A stretch of 64,000 nt of DNA from Roseovarius indicus (lineage in GTDB: Bacteria > Pseudomonadota > Alphaproteobacteria > Rhodobacterales > Rhodobacteraceae). The stretch lies in the NCBI RefSeq assembly GCF_008728195.1, contig NZ_CP031598.1, forward strand, positions 1,116,001-1,180,000, written 5' to 3'. The position numbers were made by a program, and so were the translations under genes. Shown piece by piece: positions 35,680 through 44,091 of this stretch. Each line of letters begins with the position of its first letter. The stretch's first letter is position 1. The notes under the pieces were generated by a model that was not told where the DNA came from, made no database searches, and worked only from the letters and a program-made list of their open reading frames with translations.

Positions 35680-36843
35680 ATGACCACCTTCACGGCCAAC
35701 TGGTCTTACCCCACCCAAATCCACTTCGGGCCCGGTCGCATCGCCGAGCTGGGCGATGTCTGCAAGGCGGCGGGCATGTCGAACCCGCTGCTCGTCACAG
35801 ACCCCGGCATCGTCGACCTGCCGATCACCAAGGCGGCGCTCGCCGCACTCGAAAAGGCCGGGCTCAAAACGGCGGTCTATTCCGATGTCCGCCCCAACCC
35901 CGTCGCCTCCAACGTCACCGCCGGCGTCGACGCTTACCGCTCCGGCAGCCATGACGGGGTCGTCGCCTTCGGCGGCGGCTCGGCGCTCGACGTGGGCAAG
36001 GTCATCGCCTTCATGTCCGGCCAGACCCGTGAAATGTGGGATTTCGAGGATATCGGCGACTGGTGGACCCGCGCCAACCCCGACGGCATCGCCCCGATCA
36101 TCGCCGTGCCCACCACCTCCGGTACCGGCTCCGAGGTCGGCCGTGCCGGCGTCATCACCAATGAAGAGACCCACACCAAGAAGGTCATCTTCCACCCCCA
36201 GATGATGCCGAAGGCCGTGATCTGCGACCCGGAACTCACTATCGGCCTGCCGCCCGCGATCACCGCCGGCACCGGGATGGATGCCTTCGCCCACTGCCTA
36301 GAGGCCTATTGCGCCCCCTCCTACCACCCGATGTCCGAAGGCATCGCCGTGGAAGGCATGCGGCTGGTGAAAGAGCACCTCGCCACCGCCGTCCGCGACG
36401 GCAGCAATATCGAGGCCCGCTCGGCCATGATGTCCGCCGCCGCCATGGGTGCGGTCGCCTTCCAGAAGGGGCTGGGCGGCATCCACGCCGTCTCCCACCC
36501 GATCGGCGCGCTCTACGATGCGCCCCACGGGCTCACCAATGCGGTCGTCATGCCCTACATGCTGCGCCACAACCGCGACGTCATCGAAACCCGCATCGAA
36601 CGGCTCGCCGCCTGGCTGCAACTGCCCGAGGCCAGCTTCGACGGCTTCCTGCAATTCGTCCTCGACCTGCGCGAAGAGGTCGGCATCCCCTCCGGCATCA
36701 AGGCGCTGGGCGTCACAGACGACAGCCGCTTCGACACGCTTGCGGCCATGTCGGTGGTCGACCCCACCGCCTCCGGCAACCCCAAGAAACTCAGCGAGAC
36801 CGACATCAAGTCGGTCCTCCGCGCCGCCCTCGACGGCAGCTGA
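35680..36843 (+). CDS. Iron-containing (group III) alcohol dehydrogenase
   Basis: 387 residues. FGPGRIAELG at the N-terminus, the NAD motif GGGSALDVGK (about 101-110), PTTSGTGSEVGRAGVIT, and metal-binding residues in GMDAFAHCLEAY, HPIGALYDAPHGLTNAVVMP. Group III dehydrogenases oxidise primary alcohols, including aminoalcohol and lactaldehyde types. Placement after a GS-like ligase and an ALDH suggests conversion of an alcohol group to an acid in two steps on a conjugated amino-alcohol. Confidence 0.92.
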   Translation: MTTFTANWSYPTQIHFGPGRIAELGDVCKAAGMSNPLLVTDPGIVDLPITKAALAALEKAGLKTAVYSDVRPNPVASNVTAGVDAYRSGSHDGVVAFGGGSALDVGKVIAFMSGQTREMWDFEDIGDWWTRANPDGIAPIIAVPTTSGTGSEVGRAGVITNEETHTKKVIFHPQMMPKAVICDPELTIGLPPAITAGTGMDAFAHCLEAYCAPSYHPMSEGIAVEGMRLVKEHLATAVRDGSNIEARSAMMSAAAMGAVAFQKGLGGIHAVSHPIGALYDAPHGLTNAVVMPYMLRHNRDVIETRIERLAAWLQLPEASFDGFLQFVLDLREEVGIPSGIKALGVTDDSRFDTLAAMSVVDPTASGNPKKLSETDIKSVLRAALDGS

Positions 36844-36869
36844 CAGGACAGAAGGAAAGGGCAGGGGCG

Positions 36870-37913
36870 ATGGGACAGATGCACAGATCCTTCAGGAATT
36901 CCCACATTTCTGTGGACAAGGCATCGCGTCACATCGCCTTTCTGCTCCTTCCCGGCTTTTCGCATTACTCTTTCTCCGCCGCGCTGGAACCGCTGCGCAG
37001 CGCCAACATCATCACTGGGCGCCAGCACTTCACCTGGACCCTCGTCGGCACCACCGACCGTCAGGTCACGGCCTCCAACGGCGTCACCACGCTCGCCGAC
37101 CTCACCCTCGACGAACTCGATACCCCCGACGAAGTCGTGCTCTTCGCCGCCACCAATGCCGACCCCGTAACCACCGCCCCCGCCGAGAAATGGCTCCGCT
37201 TCCACTACCGTCAGGGCGGCAACATTCGCGCCGTCTCCTCCGGCGTCATGGTCCTCGCCCGCACCGGCCTGCTCGACAACCGTCGCTGCGCCGCACACTG
37301 GGAAGACACGCCTCGACTGCGCGAAACCTTCCCGCGCCTCACCGTCACCGACAGCATCTTCGAACCGGGCGATCGCATCTCCACCTGCGCCGGCGGCGCG
37401 GCCAGCGCCCACATGATGCTCGCCATGCTCGAGCACTCCCTCGGCCCCGCCCTCGCGCTCGACGTTGCCACCCGCATGGTCATCGACCGCATCCGCGACG
37501 GCCGCGACAGCCTCGACGTGCTCCCGCATATCCGCTACGGCACCTCCAACCGGCTTCTCCTTCAGGCCATCGCGCTGATGAACGACAACATCTCCGAACC
37601 CCTGCGCATCCGCGAAATGGCCGCCAAGGTCGGTGCCAGCGTCCGCGCCCTCGAACGCCAGTTCAAATCCGAGCTCGGCGCCACCCCCGACAGGTTCTAC
37701 CGCCGCATCCGCCTCTCCCGCGCCCGCCAGCTTTTACGCTACAGCGATCACAGCCTTGTCGAGGTCGCGGCCTATTGCGGGTTCGGCAACACCCAGCTTC
37801 TGAAGAAGCATTACGAAACCGTCTACGGAACCTCCCCCCGCGCCGAGCGGCAACGCAGCCGGTCCGCCCACGGTCCGGCCCCGATCCTGCATGAAGTCAA
37901 TGCCGATTACTGA
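36870..37913 (+). CDS. GlxA-type AraC-family transcriptional regulator with amidase-like domain
   Basis: 347 residues from ATG 36870 (GCAGGGG before it). The N-terminal DJ-1/PfpI-like domain (about 20-200) has FLLLPGFSHYSFSAALEPLRSAN and the region SSGVMVLARTGLLDNRRCAAHW. The C-terminal double HTH AraC domain (about 240-335) has EPLRIREMAAKVGASVRALERQFKSELG and YRRIRLSRARQLLRYSDHSLVEVAAYCGFG. In Pseudomonas and other bacteria this class controls betaine, carnitine and dimethylglycine catabolism (GbdR, CdhR), which fits the methylated-amine genes upstream. Its gene overlaps the HAD phosphatase gene by 23 bases. Confidence 0.9.
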   Translation: MGQMHRSFRNSHISVDKASRHIAFLLLPGFSHYSFSAALEPLRSANIITGRQHFTWTLVGTTDRQVTASNGVTTLADLTLDELDTPDEVVLFAATNADPVTTAPAEKWLRFHYRQGGNIRAVSSGVMVLARTGLLDNRRCAAHWEDTPRLRETFPRLTVTDSIFEPGDRISTCAGGAASAHMMLAMLEHSLGPALALDVATRMVIDRIRDGRDSLDVLPHIRYGTSNRLLLQAIALMNDNISEPLRIREMAAKVGASVRALERQFKSELGATPDRFYRRIRLSRARQLLRYSDHSLVEVAAYCGFGNTQLLKKHYETVYGTSPRAERQRSRSAHGPAPILHEVNADY

Positions 37914-38550
37914 TCCTCTCCCCGGCTTGCCCGTGCTGGCCTTCGATTTCGACGGCGTCATCGCCGACAGCCTCGGCCTCTGCACCGCCGCCTGCCGCAC
38001 CGTCGCGGCCGATATGGGCTGGCCCGGCATGCTCCCCGACAACCCCTTTGGCGAACTCGAACCCGTCACCTTCGAAGCTCTCGCCGAAACCTGCGGCCTC
38101 GATCCCCATGCCTTCGCCGCCGGTGTCACCGATCACGTCGCCACGACCGATCAGTGCGCCCCACTCGTCCTCGGCATGGATCACCTCCTCGGAACGCTCT
38201 CGACCCACGCCCAGATCCACATCCTCAGCGCCTCCGCCTCAACCGTGATCCGCCGCTTCCTCGACCATCACGGCCTCACGCCCCACGTCACCGAAATCCA
38301 CGGCCGCGATCACGCCGGCAGCAAGACCGAGAAACTCAAAGCCATCCTGAAATCGCACGACCTCCGCGCCATGATCGGCGACGCCACCAGCGACATGACC
38401 GCCGCCATCGCGGCGGGCGTCCCATCCGTCGGCGTCGCCTGGGGCTGGCAATCGGAAGACCGCCTCACGGCCCACGGCGCAAGCATCGTGGCTCACAGCC
38501 CCGAAGAGCTGTCAGACCACCTGCACCGCCTTCTGCAGCCCACGCGCTGA
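37891..38550 (+). CDS. HAD-superfamily hydrolase (phosphoglycolate-phosphatase-like)
   Basis: 219 residues. HAD motif I FDFDGVIADS (two Asp), motif II near ILSASAS, motif III Lys in SKTEKLKAIL and motif IV IGDATSDMTAAIAAG. The cap between motifs I and II is alpha-helical (subfamily I). It is a likely small-molecule phosphatase. As the last gene of the module-C transcript, with two kinase-like genes and another phosphatase nearby, it may dephosphorylate a pathway intermediate. Confidence 0.85.
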   Translation: MKSMPITDPLPGLPVLAFDFDGVIADSLGLCTAACRTVAADMGWPGMLPDNPFGELEPVTFEALAETCGLDPHAFAAGVTDHVATTDQCAPLVLGMDHLLGTLSTHAQIHILSASASTVIRRFLDHHGLTPHVTEIHGRDHAGSKTEKLKAILKSHDLRAMIGDATSDMTAAIAAGVPSVGVAWGWQSEDRLTAHGASIVAHSPEELSDHLHRLLQPTR

Positions 38551-38559
38551 CCGGCAGGC

Positions 38560-40179
38560 TCAGCCCGCCAGCGTCACGCCATCCGCACCGGGGTCCGCGC
38601 CCCCATCAAGCCCGTCTTCGGTGATCCGGATGCCATGCACCCACGCAATCCCGAAGCTGTGCGGGTTGCGGATCACCTCGTAGCCCATCCCCTCAAGCTC
38701 GTCCGTCACGAAATGCGGAATGCGGTTCGTCACGTCGATGGCGTTGCTTGTGGCCGAGAAGCGCGGCCGCCACACGGCCTCCTGCATGGTACAGCCGAAA
38801 TCGAGCACGTTCAGCGTCGCCTGAAGCACCCCCATGGCGATCTGCGTCGCCCCGGGCGCGCCGATCACCACGTAAGGCGCGTCGCCGTCGAAGATGATGC
38901 TCGGCACGATCGAGCTGAACCGCGCCTTGCCCGGCGCGATCGACCCGGGCTGGTTCGGCCGCGGGTCGAAGACCCCCATGCAGCCGTTATACATGAAGCC
39001 CAGCCCCTCGGTCACAACCCCCGACGGCATTCCAAGAGAATGGGTCATCGACACGCAAAGACCGTCCTTGTCGACCACCGTGACCTGCGTCGTGTCCTTG
39101 CATTGCGACGCCGGGTCGAACCGCGGCACCTCGGCCTTTTCGCCCTGCTTGATGCGCTCGGCGCACTCGGCGGCGTACTCCTTCGACAGCAGCTTCTCCG
39201 CCGGTACATCCATGAAATCCGGGTCGCCGATACCCGCGTCCTTGTCGATCGTCGCGCGTTTCATCGCCTCCGACACGACCCGCAGATACTCGACGCTGTT
39301 ATGGCCCATTGCCGCCAGGTCGAAATGCTCGAGGATATTCAGCATCAGCGACAGCATCAGCCCGCCGCCCGGCGGCTGGTTCGTTGTGACCCTGTACTGG
39401 CGATAATCCGACACGACCGGCTCATGAATCTGCGGCTCGTACCCCGCCAGGTCCTCAGCACTGACAAGCCCGTCATTGGCCCTCATGTCCGCCACGATCT
39501 TCTCGGCGATCTCGCCGGTATAGAAGGCGTCGGCCCCCTTCTCGGCGATGATCGACAGCGTATTGGCCAGGTCCGGGTTCACCACCCGGTCGCCCACCTT
39601 CTTGGGCGTGCCATCCTCGCGACAGTAAAGCGCCTTGGCCGCCGGCGTGTAGGACAGGCGTTCGTAGTTGGCGACACGCCCCATGATGGCGGGCTGCGAC
39701 CAGAAGAACTCCACATGCGGCCGCACTGTCCAACCCTCACTGGCCCAGCGGATCGCCCGGCTCAGCAAATCCTTCCACGGCATCGAGCCATGCCGCTCAT
39801 GCGCCGTCGCATAGGCCTTGAGCGAAGCCGGCACACAGATCGACTTGTAGCCGATATCGTTCACCCGGCCCTTCAGGATGAACCCGTACCCGTCGCGCGC
39901 CTCGCCCTCGATCAGGTCTTCCCACATGTCCCCCGTTGCGGCGCCGGGCGCCGGCGAGTGGAAATCGATGTACTCGTGCTTGCCCGTGTTCGGGTCATAG
40001 ACGGCCATGCTCCCGAAGCCCGAAATCCCGCACATCATAGGGTCGACGACGCCCTGCACGAAGGCCATGGCGATGGCGGCATCCACCGCATTGCCCCCCG
40101 CGCGCAGGATCTCGAGACCGGCCTCCGATGCCTCGGGCTGTGGCGACACGACCATTCCGTTACCATAGGGGTGACTCAT
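38560..40179 (-). CDS. Gamma-glutamyltransferase-family Ntn hydrolase, apparently cytoplasmic
   Basis: 539 residues. Large-subunit features are MVVSPQPEASEAGLEILRAGGNAVDAAIAMAFVQGVVDPMMCGISGFGSMAVYD. The predicted autoprocessing/nucleophile Thr is in KDTTQVTVVDKDGLCVSMTHSLG (about residue 360), where the chain should split into two subunits. No signal peptide is seen, unlike classical periplasmic GGT. It is the last gene of the peptide-importer operon (one base after the ATPase stop), so it probably hydrolyses imported gamma-glutamyl or similar acyl-amino compounds in the cytoplasm. Confidence 0.87.
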   Translation of the reverse strand: MSHPYGNGMVVSPQPEASEAGLEILRAGGNAVDAAIAMAFVQGVVDPMMCGISGFGSMAVYDPNTGKHEYIDFHSPAPGAATGDMWEDLIEGEARDGYGFILKGRVNDIGYKSICVPASLKAYATAHERHGSMPWKDLLSRAIRWASEGWTVRPHVEFFWSQPAIMGRVANYERLSYTPAAKALYCREDGTPKKVGDRVVNPDLANTLSIIAEKGADAFYTGEIAEKIVADMRANDGLVSAEDLAGYEPQIHEPVVSDYRQYRVTTNQPPGGGLMLSLMLNILEHFDLAAMGHNSVEYLRVVSEAMKRATIDKDAGIGDPDFMDVPAEKLLSKEYAAECAERIKQGEKAEVPRFDPASQCKDTTQVTVVDKDGLCVSMTHSLGMPSGVVTEGLGFMYNGCMGVFDPRPNQPGSIAPGKARFSSIVPSIIFDGDAPYVVIGAPGATQIAMGVLQATLNVLDFGCTMQEAVWRPRFSATSNAIDVTNRIPHFVTDELEGMGYEVIRNPHSFGIAWVHGIRITEDGLDGGADPGADGVTLAG

Positions 40180-40180
40180 C

Positions 40181-41200
40181 TCAAATTTCCTCTGTCATCG
40201 CAGGTTCTTGTTGGGCGCCGGCATCCGGCGTTTCGAAAAGACGGCATTCCACGTGGCCCCCGCCGTCGCGCGGCACCGGGCTGGGCGCAATACGGTCACA
40301 GCCCTCGAACCGCTTGGCACAGCGCGGGTGAAAGGCACAGCCCGATGGCGGGTTGGCCGGGTCGGGAAAGGCGGTGCCAAGGCCAAGCTCGGGAATGCTC
40401 AAGCTGGTATCGGGTGTCATCACCGATTTCAGAAGCGCCTGGCTATAGGGGTGCTGCGGGTCGTCGAAAAACCGCCCCGTCTCGGCACGCTCGACCACCC
40501 GGCCAAGGTACATCACGGCGATCTCCGTCGCCAGGTGCTCGATCACCGCAAGGTCATGGGTGATCACCACGTAGGTTAGGTTCAACTCGTTCCGCAGATC
40601 CTGCAGCATGTTCAGGATCTGGCTCTGTACCGACACGTCGAGCGCCGAGGTGGGCTCGTCGCAGATCACGATATCGGGCCGGGTGATCAGCGCACGGGCA
40701 ATCGACACCCGCTGCCGTTGCCCGCCCGAAAGCTGGCTGGGATATCCCCGCGCCACCCGGCTTGGCAGGCCCACCCGCTCCATCATCTCGCGCACTTCCC
40801 TTTTGCGCGATGCCGCATCGCCGATCCCGTGCAGCCGCAGCGGCAGGGATATGATCGACTCGATCGTCTTGCGCGGGTTGAGCGACGAGAACGGATCCTG
40901 AAAGATCGGCTGCACCTTCCGCGACAGCGCCGCGCGCCCGATCTCCTCGATGGGCTGACCGCCGATCTTCACCTGTCCCGCCGTCGGCGCCTCCAGCCCC
41001 AACAGCATCCGCGACAGGGTGGATTTCCCGCAGCCCGACTCGCCCACGATCCCCAGGATGTCGCCCTGCCGGATATCGAGATCGACCCCGCGCACCGCGT
41101 GCAACTCCCGCTTCTTCGCGAACATGCCCGAGGACAGCATGTAGGTCTTCGTCAGCCCCTCCGCCTCGAGGATCGGCTGACCGCGTTCTTTACCGCTCAT
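40181..41200 (-). CDS. dppF: Peptide/opine-type ABC transporter ATP-binding protein (DppF type)
   Basis: 339 residues. Walker A GESGCGKSTLSRMLLG, the signature LSGGQRQRVSIARAL, Walker B DIVICDEPTSALD, and the C-terminal oligopeptide-transporter extension with the Cys-rich motif PSGCAFHPRCAKRFEGCD that may bind an FeS cluster in this family. Coupled to the other ATPase by an ATGA overlap. Confidence 0.92.
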   Translation of the reverse strand: MSGKERGQPILEAEGLTKTYMLSSGMFAKKRELHAVRGVDLDIRQGDILGIVGESGCGKSTLSRMLLGLEAPTAGQVKIGGQPIEEIGRAALSRKVQPIFQDPFSSLNPRKTIESIISLPLRLHGIGDAASRKREVREMMERVGLPSRVARGYPSQLSGGQRQRVSIARALITRPDIVICDEPTSALDVSVQSQILNMLQDLRNELNLTYVVITHDLAVIEHLATEIAVMYLGRVVERAETGRFFDDPQHPYSQALLKSVMTPDTSLSIPELGLGTAFPDPANPPSGCAFHPRCAKRFEGCDRIAPSPVPRDGGGHVECRLFETPDAGAQQEPAMTEEI

Positions 41201-42228
41201 CGTGCCACCTCCTCGTCATCGAAACGGGGCTGGCTCGCCCGCATCTCCTCCAGTGCCCGCACACAGCGCACACAATGCGCTTCCGCCGGCTCCGTCAGCG
41301 GTATCCGCGTCCGGCACGCCTCATGCGCAAAACCGCAGCGGTCGAGGAAATGACAGGTGCCCATCTCGCCCACGAGGTTCGGCACCATCCCCTCGATCGT
41401 GCCCAGATGCGCGCCCCGCTTGGTACGTCCGGGCACAGGAATACACCGCAACAAGCCTTGCGTATAAGGGTGCAGCGGATCGCTAAAGATCTGCGACGCA
41501 GAGCCGTTTTCGACGACCTGACCGGCATACATCACCGCCACGTTGTCGGCGATCCGGCTGACCACCCCAAGGTCATGGGTGATCAGCATGATGGCGGTGC
41601 CCAGCTCATCCTGGATCTTCTTCAACAGGCCCAATATCTGCGCCTGGATCGTCACGTCGAGCGCCGTCGTCGGTTCATCCGCGATCAGCAGCTCCGGGTC
41701 GCACATCAGCGCCATCGCGATCATCACCCGCTGCCGCAGGCCCCCCGACAACTGGTACGGATATTGCCGCAGCCGTCGCTCGGCCCCGCTGATCCCCACA
41801 AGTTCAAGCAGCTCCACCGCCCGCTCCACCGCCTGCCGGCGGGTGACCTTGCGATGCCGCCGCAGCGTCTCGGTCAGCTGGTCGCCAATGGTGAACACCG
41901 GGTTGAGCGAGGTCATCGGCTCCTGGAAGATCATCGCGATGCGATCACCCCGCAGCGTCGCCATCTCGCGCGGGCCGAGCTCCAGCAGGTTCGTCCCCTT
42001 GAAGCTGATCCGGCCCTGCGGCACCTTTGCCGCCTTTGGCAAAAGCCCCATGATCGCAAGCGAGGTCATCGACTTGCCACAGCCCGATTCCCCCACCACG
42101 CACAGCGTCTCGCCCGGCGTGATCTTCAGGCCCACATCCTGCACTGCCTGCAGCGGCCCGGTCGCCGTGGGCAGCTCCACGCTGAGGTTCTCCACCTCCA
42201 GCACCGGTTCTGTCGTCTTGCCGCTCAT
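41197..42228 (-). CDS. dppD: Peptide/opine-type ABC transporter ATP-binding protein (DppD type)
   Basis: 343 residues from ATG 42228 overlapping the permease stop. The frame is open much further upstream, but only antisense to or inside the permease. Walker A GESGCGKSMTSLAIMG, the signature LSGGLRQRVMIAMAL, Walker B ELLIADEPTTALD, and the C-terminal Cys motif CHFLDRCGFAHEACRT. It pairs with the DppF-type ATPase as a heterodimer. Confidence 0.92.
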   Translation of the reverse strand: MSGKTTEPVLEVENLSVELPTATGPLQAVQDVGLKITPGETLCVVGESGCGKSMTSLAIMGLLPKAAKVPQGRISFKGTNLLELGPREMATLRGDRIAMIFQEPMTSLNPVFTIGDQLTETLRRHRKVTRRQAVERAVELLELVGISGAERRLRQYPYQLSGGLRQRVMIAMALMCDPELLIADEPTTALDVTIQAQILGLLKKIQDELGTAIMLITHDLGVVSRIADNVAVMYAGQVVENGSASQIFSDPLHPYTQGLLRCIPVPGRTKRGAHLGTIEGMVPNLVGEMGTCHFLDRCGFAHEACRTRIPLTEPAEAHCVRCVRALEEMRASQPRFDDEEVAR

Positions 42229-43148
42229 GCCCGGCCCTCCGGTGCGGTAATGTCGCGCACGCCGTCGCCCAGCAGGTTCACGAACAGCACCAGCAGGAAC
42301 AGCGCGATCCCCGGCAGCGTGATCATCCACGCCGAAAAGAAGATCTCCGGCCGCGCCTCCGCCAGCATCAGCCCCCACGAGGGCAGGGGCGGCTGAATGC
42401 CCAGTCCCAGGAAGGACAGCGACGCCTCGTAAATGATCGCCACGGCCATCTCGATGGTGGCCACGATGATCAGGGAATTGGCCACGTTCGGCAAAATCTC
42501 GGTCAGGATGATCCGCAGGTTGGAACAGCCCACCGCCCGCGCGGCGGTCACGAATTCCTGGCTCTTGATCTGCAGGGTCACCGACCGCATCACCACCGCG
42601 AACCGATCCCACAACAGGAACCCAAGCACCAGGATCACCACCTTCAGCGACCCGTCGAAGATCGACACCACCGCCAGCGCCACCAGCACCACCGGCATCG
42701 ACAGCCGCGTCGTCACGATGAAGGAAATGGCCGCGTCGATCTTGCCCCCGAAATACCCGGCCACCACGCCCAGCGTCGTCCCGATCAGGCACGACACCGC
42801 CACCACCGAACCGCCCACGAACAACGAGATCCGCGCACCGTAAATCAACCGCGTCAGGTAATCCCGCCCCAGCGGGTCGGTGCCCAGCGGATGCAGCCAT
42901 CCAGCCTTCTCGTTCCCGTAGAACCACGCGTGCCAGATCGGCGGAATGCGCCGGCTCGTCAGGTCCTGCATGTAAGGGTCATGCCATGTCAGCAGCGGCG
43001 CGAAGAGCGCGATCAGCACCAGCAGCAACAGCCCGCCACCGCCAATCATCAGGCTCCGATGGCCCAGGTAGCGCGAGATCGCACTTCGCCGCCGGGCGAT
43101 GTTGTCGTCCCGCTCGCTCTGTGCCGCGCTGTCGAGTGCGTTGGCCAT
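42225..43148 (-). CDS. dppC: Peptide/opine-type ABC transporter permease (DppC type)
   Basis: 307 residues. The N-terminal OppC-type segment has one helix (about 32-54), then five more membrane helices. It has GTDPLGRDYLTRLIYGARISLFVG, the permease EAA loop (ARAVGCSNLRIILTEILPNVANSL) and a final LFVNLLGDGVRDITAPEGRA, all typical. Four bases follow the DppB-type gene. Confidence 0.92.
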   Translation of the reverse strand: MANALDSAAQSERDDNIARRRSAISRYLGHRSLMIGGGGLLLLVLIALFAPLLTWHDPYMQDLTSRRIPPIWHAWFYGNEKAGWLHPLGTDPLGRDYLTRLIYGARISLFVGGSVVAVSCLIGTTLGVVAGYFGGKIDAAISFIVTTRLSMPVVLVALAVVSIFDGSLKVVILVLGFLLWDRFAVVMRSVTLQIKSQEFVTAARAVGCSNLRIILTEILPNVANSLIIVATIEMAVAIIYEASLSFLGLGIQPPLPSWGLMLAEARPEIFFSAWMITLPGIALFLLVLFVNLLGDGVRDITAPEGRA

Positions 43149-43152
43149 GCGC

Positions 43153-44070
43153 TCACCCTCCCCGCAGGCGCGGGTCGAGCCACGCGTTGATAATATCCGC
43201 CGTCAGCGTCAGCAGAACATAGAAACAGGCGATGGTCAGCACGATGGCCTGCACCACCGGCGGGTCCGACATTGTGATCGACTCCCACGCCAGGTAGCCG
43301 ATGCCCTGCATCGCAAAGATCGTCTCGATCACGACCGAGCCGCCCAGCATCATGCCAAGCTGCACCGCCGAGACCGACACCAGCGGCAGGATCGCATTGC
43401 GCAGCGCATGTTTCAGCACCACCTGCGGCGGCAAAAGCCCCTTGGCCCGCGCGGTGCGAATGTAATCCGATTGCAGCGTATCGATCATCCCTGCCCGCGT
43501 CAGCCGCATCAGCGTCGGCATCGCGTAATAGGCCAGCGCGACCGAGGGCAGTATGAAGCTCTGCCACGTCCCCGAGCCCGAGGCCGGCAACAACCGCAAC
43601 TGCACCGAGAAGATCACGATCCCCATCAGTGCCAGCCAGAAATTCGGAATGGCCTGCCCCAGAACCGCGATTGTCAACGCACAGCGGTCGATCCACGAGT
43701 TGGGCTTCAACCCGGCCAGGATACCCAGCGGGATCGCCACGATCACCGCCAGAAGGAAGGCCGACGCGCCAAGGATCATCGTCACCGGCAGCCGCTCCAG
43801 CACGACCTCGGAAACGGGGCGGCGCTGGCGATAGGACTGGCCCAGGTCGCCCTGAAGGATGTCCTGCGCCCAGGCCAGGAATTGTATGTGAAGCGGCCGG
43901 TCGAACCCGTAAAGCTCGCGGATCGCCTGGATGTCGTCCGCCGTCGCGCTGTCGCCGGCAATGGCGCGCGCGGGGTCCACGGCCGCGTTGGTCAGGGCGA
44001 AGGTGAGGATGGCCACCGCCACCAGCACCAGCACCCCGACCGCGGCGCGTCTAAAGATGAAACGAAGCAT
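43153..44070 (-). CDS. dppB: Peptide/opine-type ABC transporter permease (DppB type)
   Basis: 305 residues. The OppB-type N-terminus (FIFRRAAVGVLVLVAVAILTFAL) is followed by six helices, YGFDRPLHIQFLAWAQDILQGDLGQSY and the EAA loop (RTARAKGLLPPQVVLKHALRNAILP). It forms the channel with the DppC-type subunit. Confidence 0.92.
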   Translation of the reverse strand: MLRFIFRRAAVGVLVLVAVAILTFALTNAAVDPARAIAGDSATADDIQAIRELYGFDRPLHIQFLAWAQDILQGDLGQSYRQRRPVSEVVLERLPVTMILGASAFLLAVIVAIPLGILAGLKPNSWIDRCALTIAVLGQAIPNFWLALMGIVIFSVQLRLLPASGSGTWQSFILPSVALAYYAMPTLMRLTRAGMIDTLQSDYIRTARAKGLLPPQVVLKHALRNAILPLVSVSAVQLGMMLGGSVVIETIFAMQGIGYLAWESITMSDPPVVQAIVLTIACFYVLLTLTADIINAWLDPRLRGG

Positions 44071-44091
44071 GCTTCAGACCCGCCCCTTGCC

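Noticed and set aside
32752..36294. Very long minus-strand open frame (about 1180 codons) antisense to the hydrolase, GS-like, ALDH and ADH genes
   Set aside because: It lies wholly opposite well-conserved genes, crosses several gene boundaries, and its translation has Gly/Val/Asp/Arg-rich composition without domains. Long antisense frames are common in GC-rich DNA.
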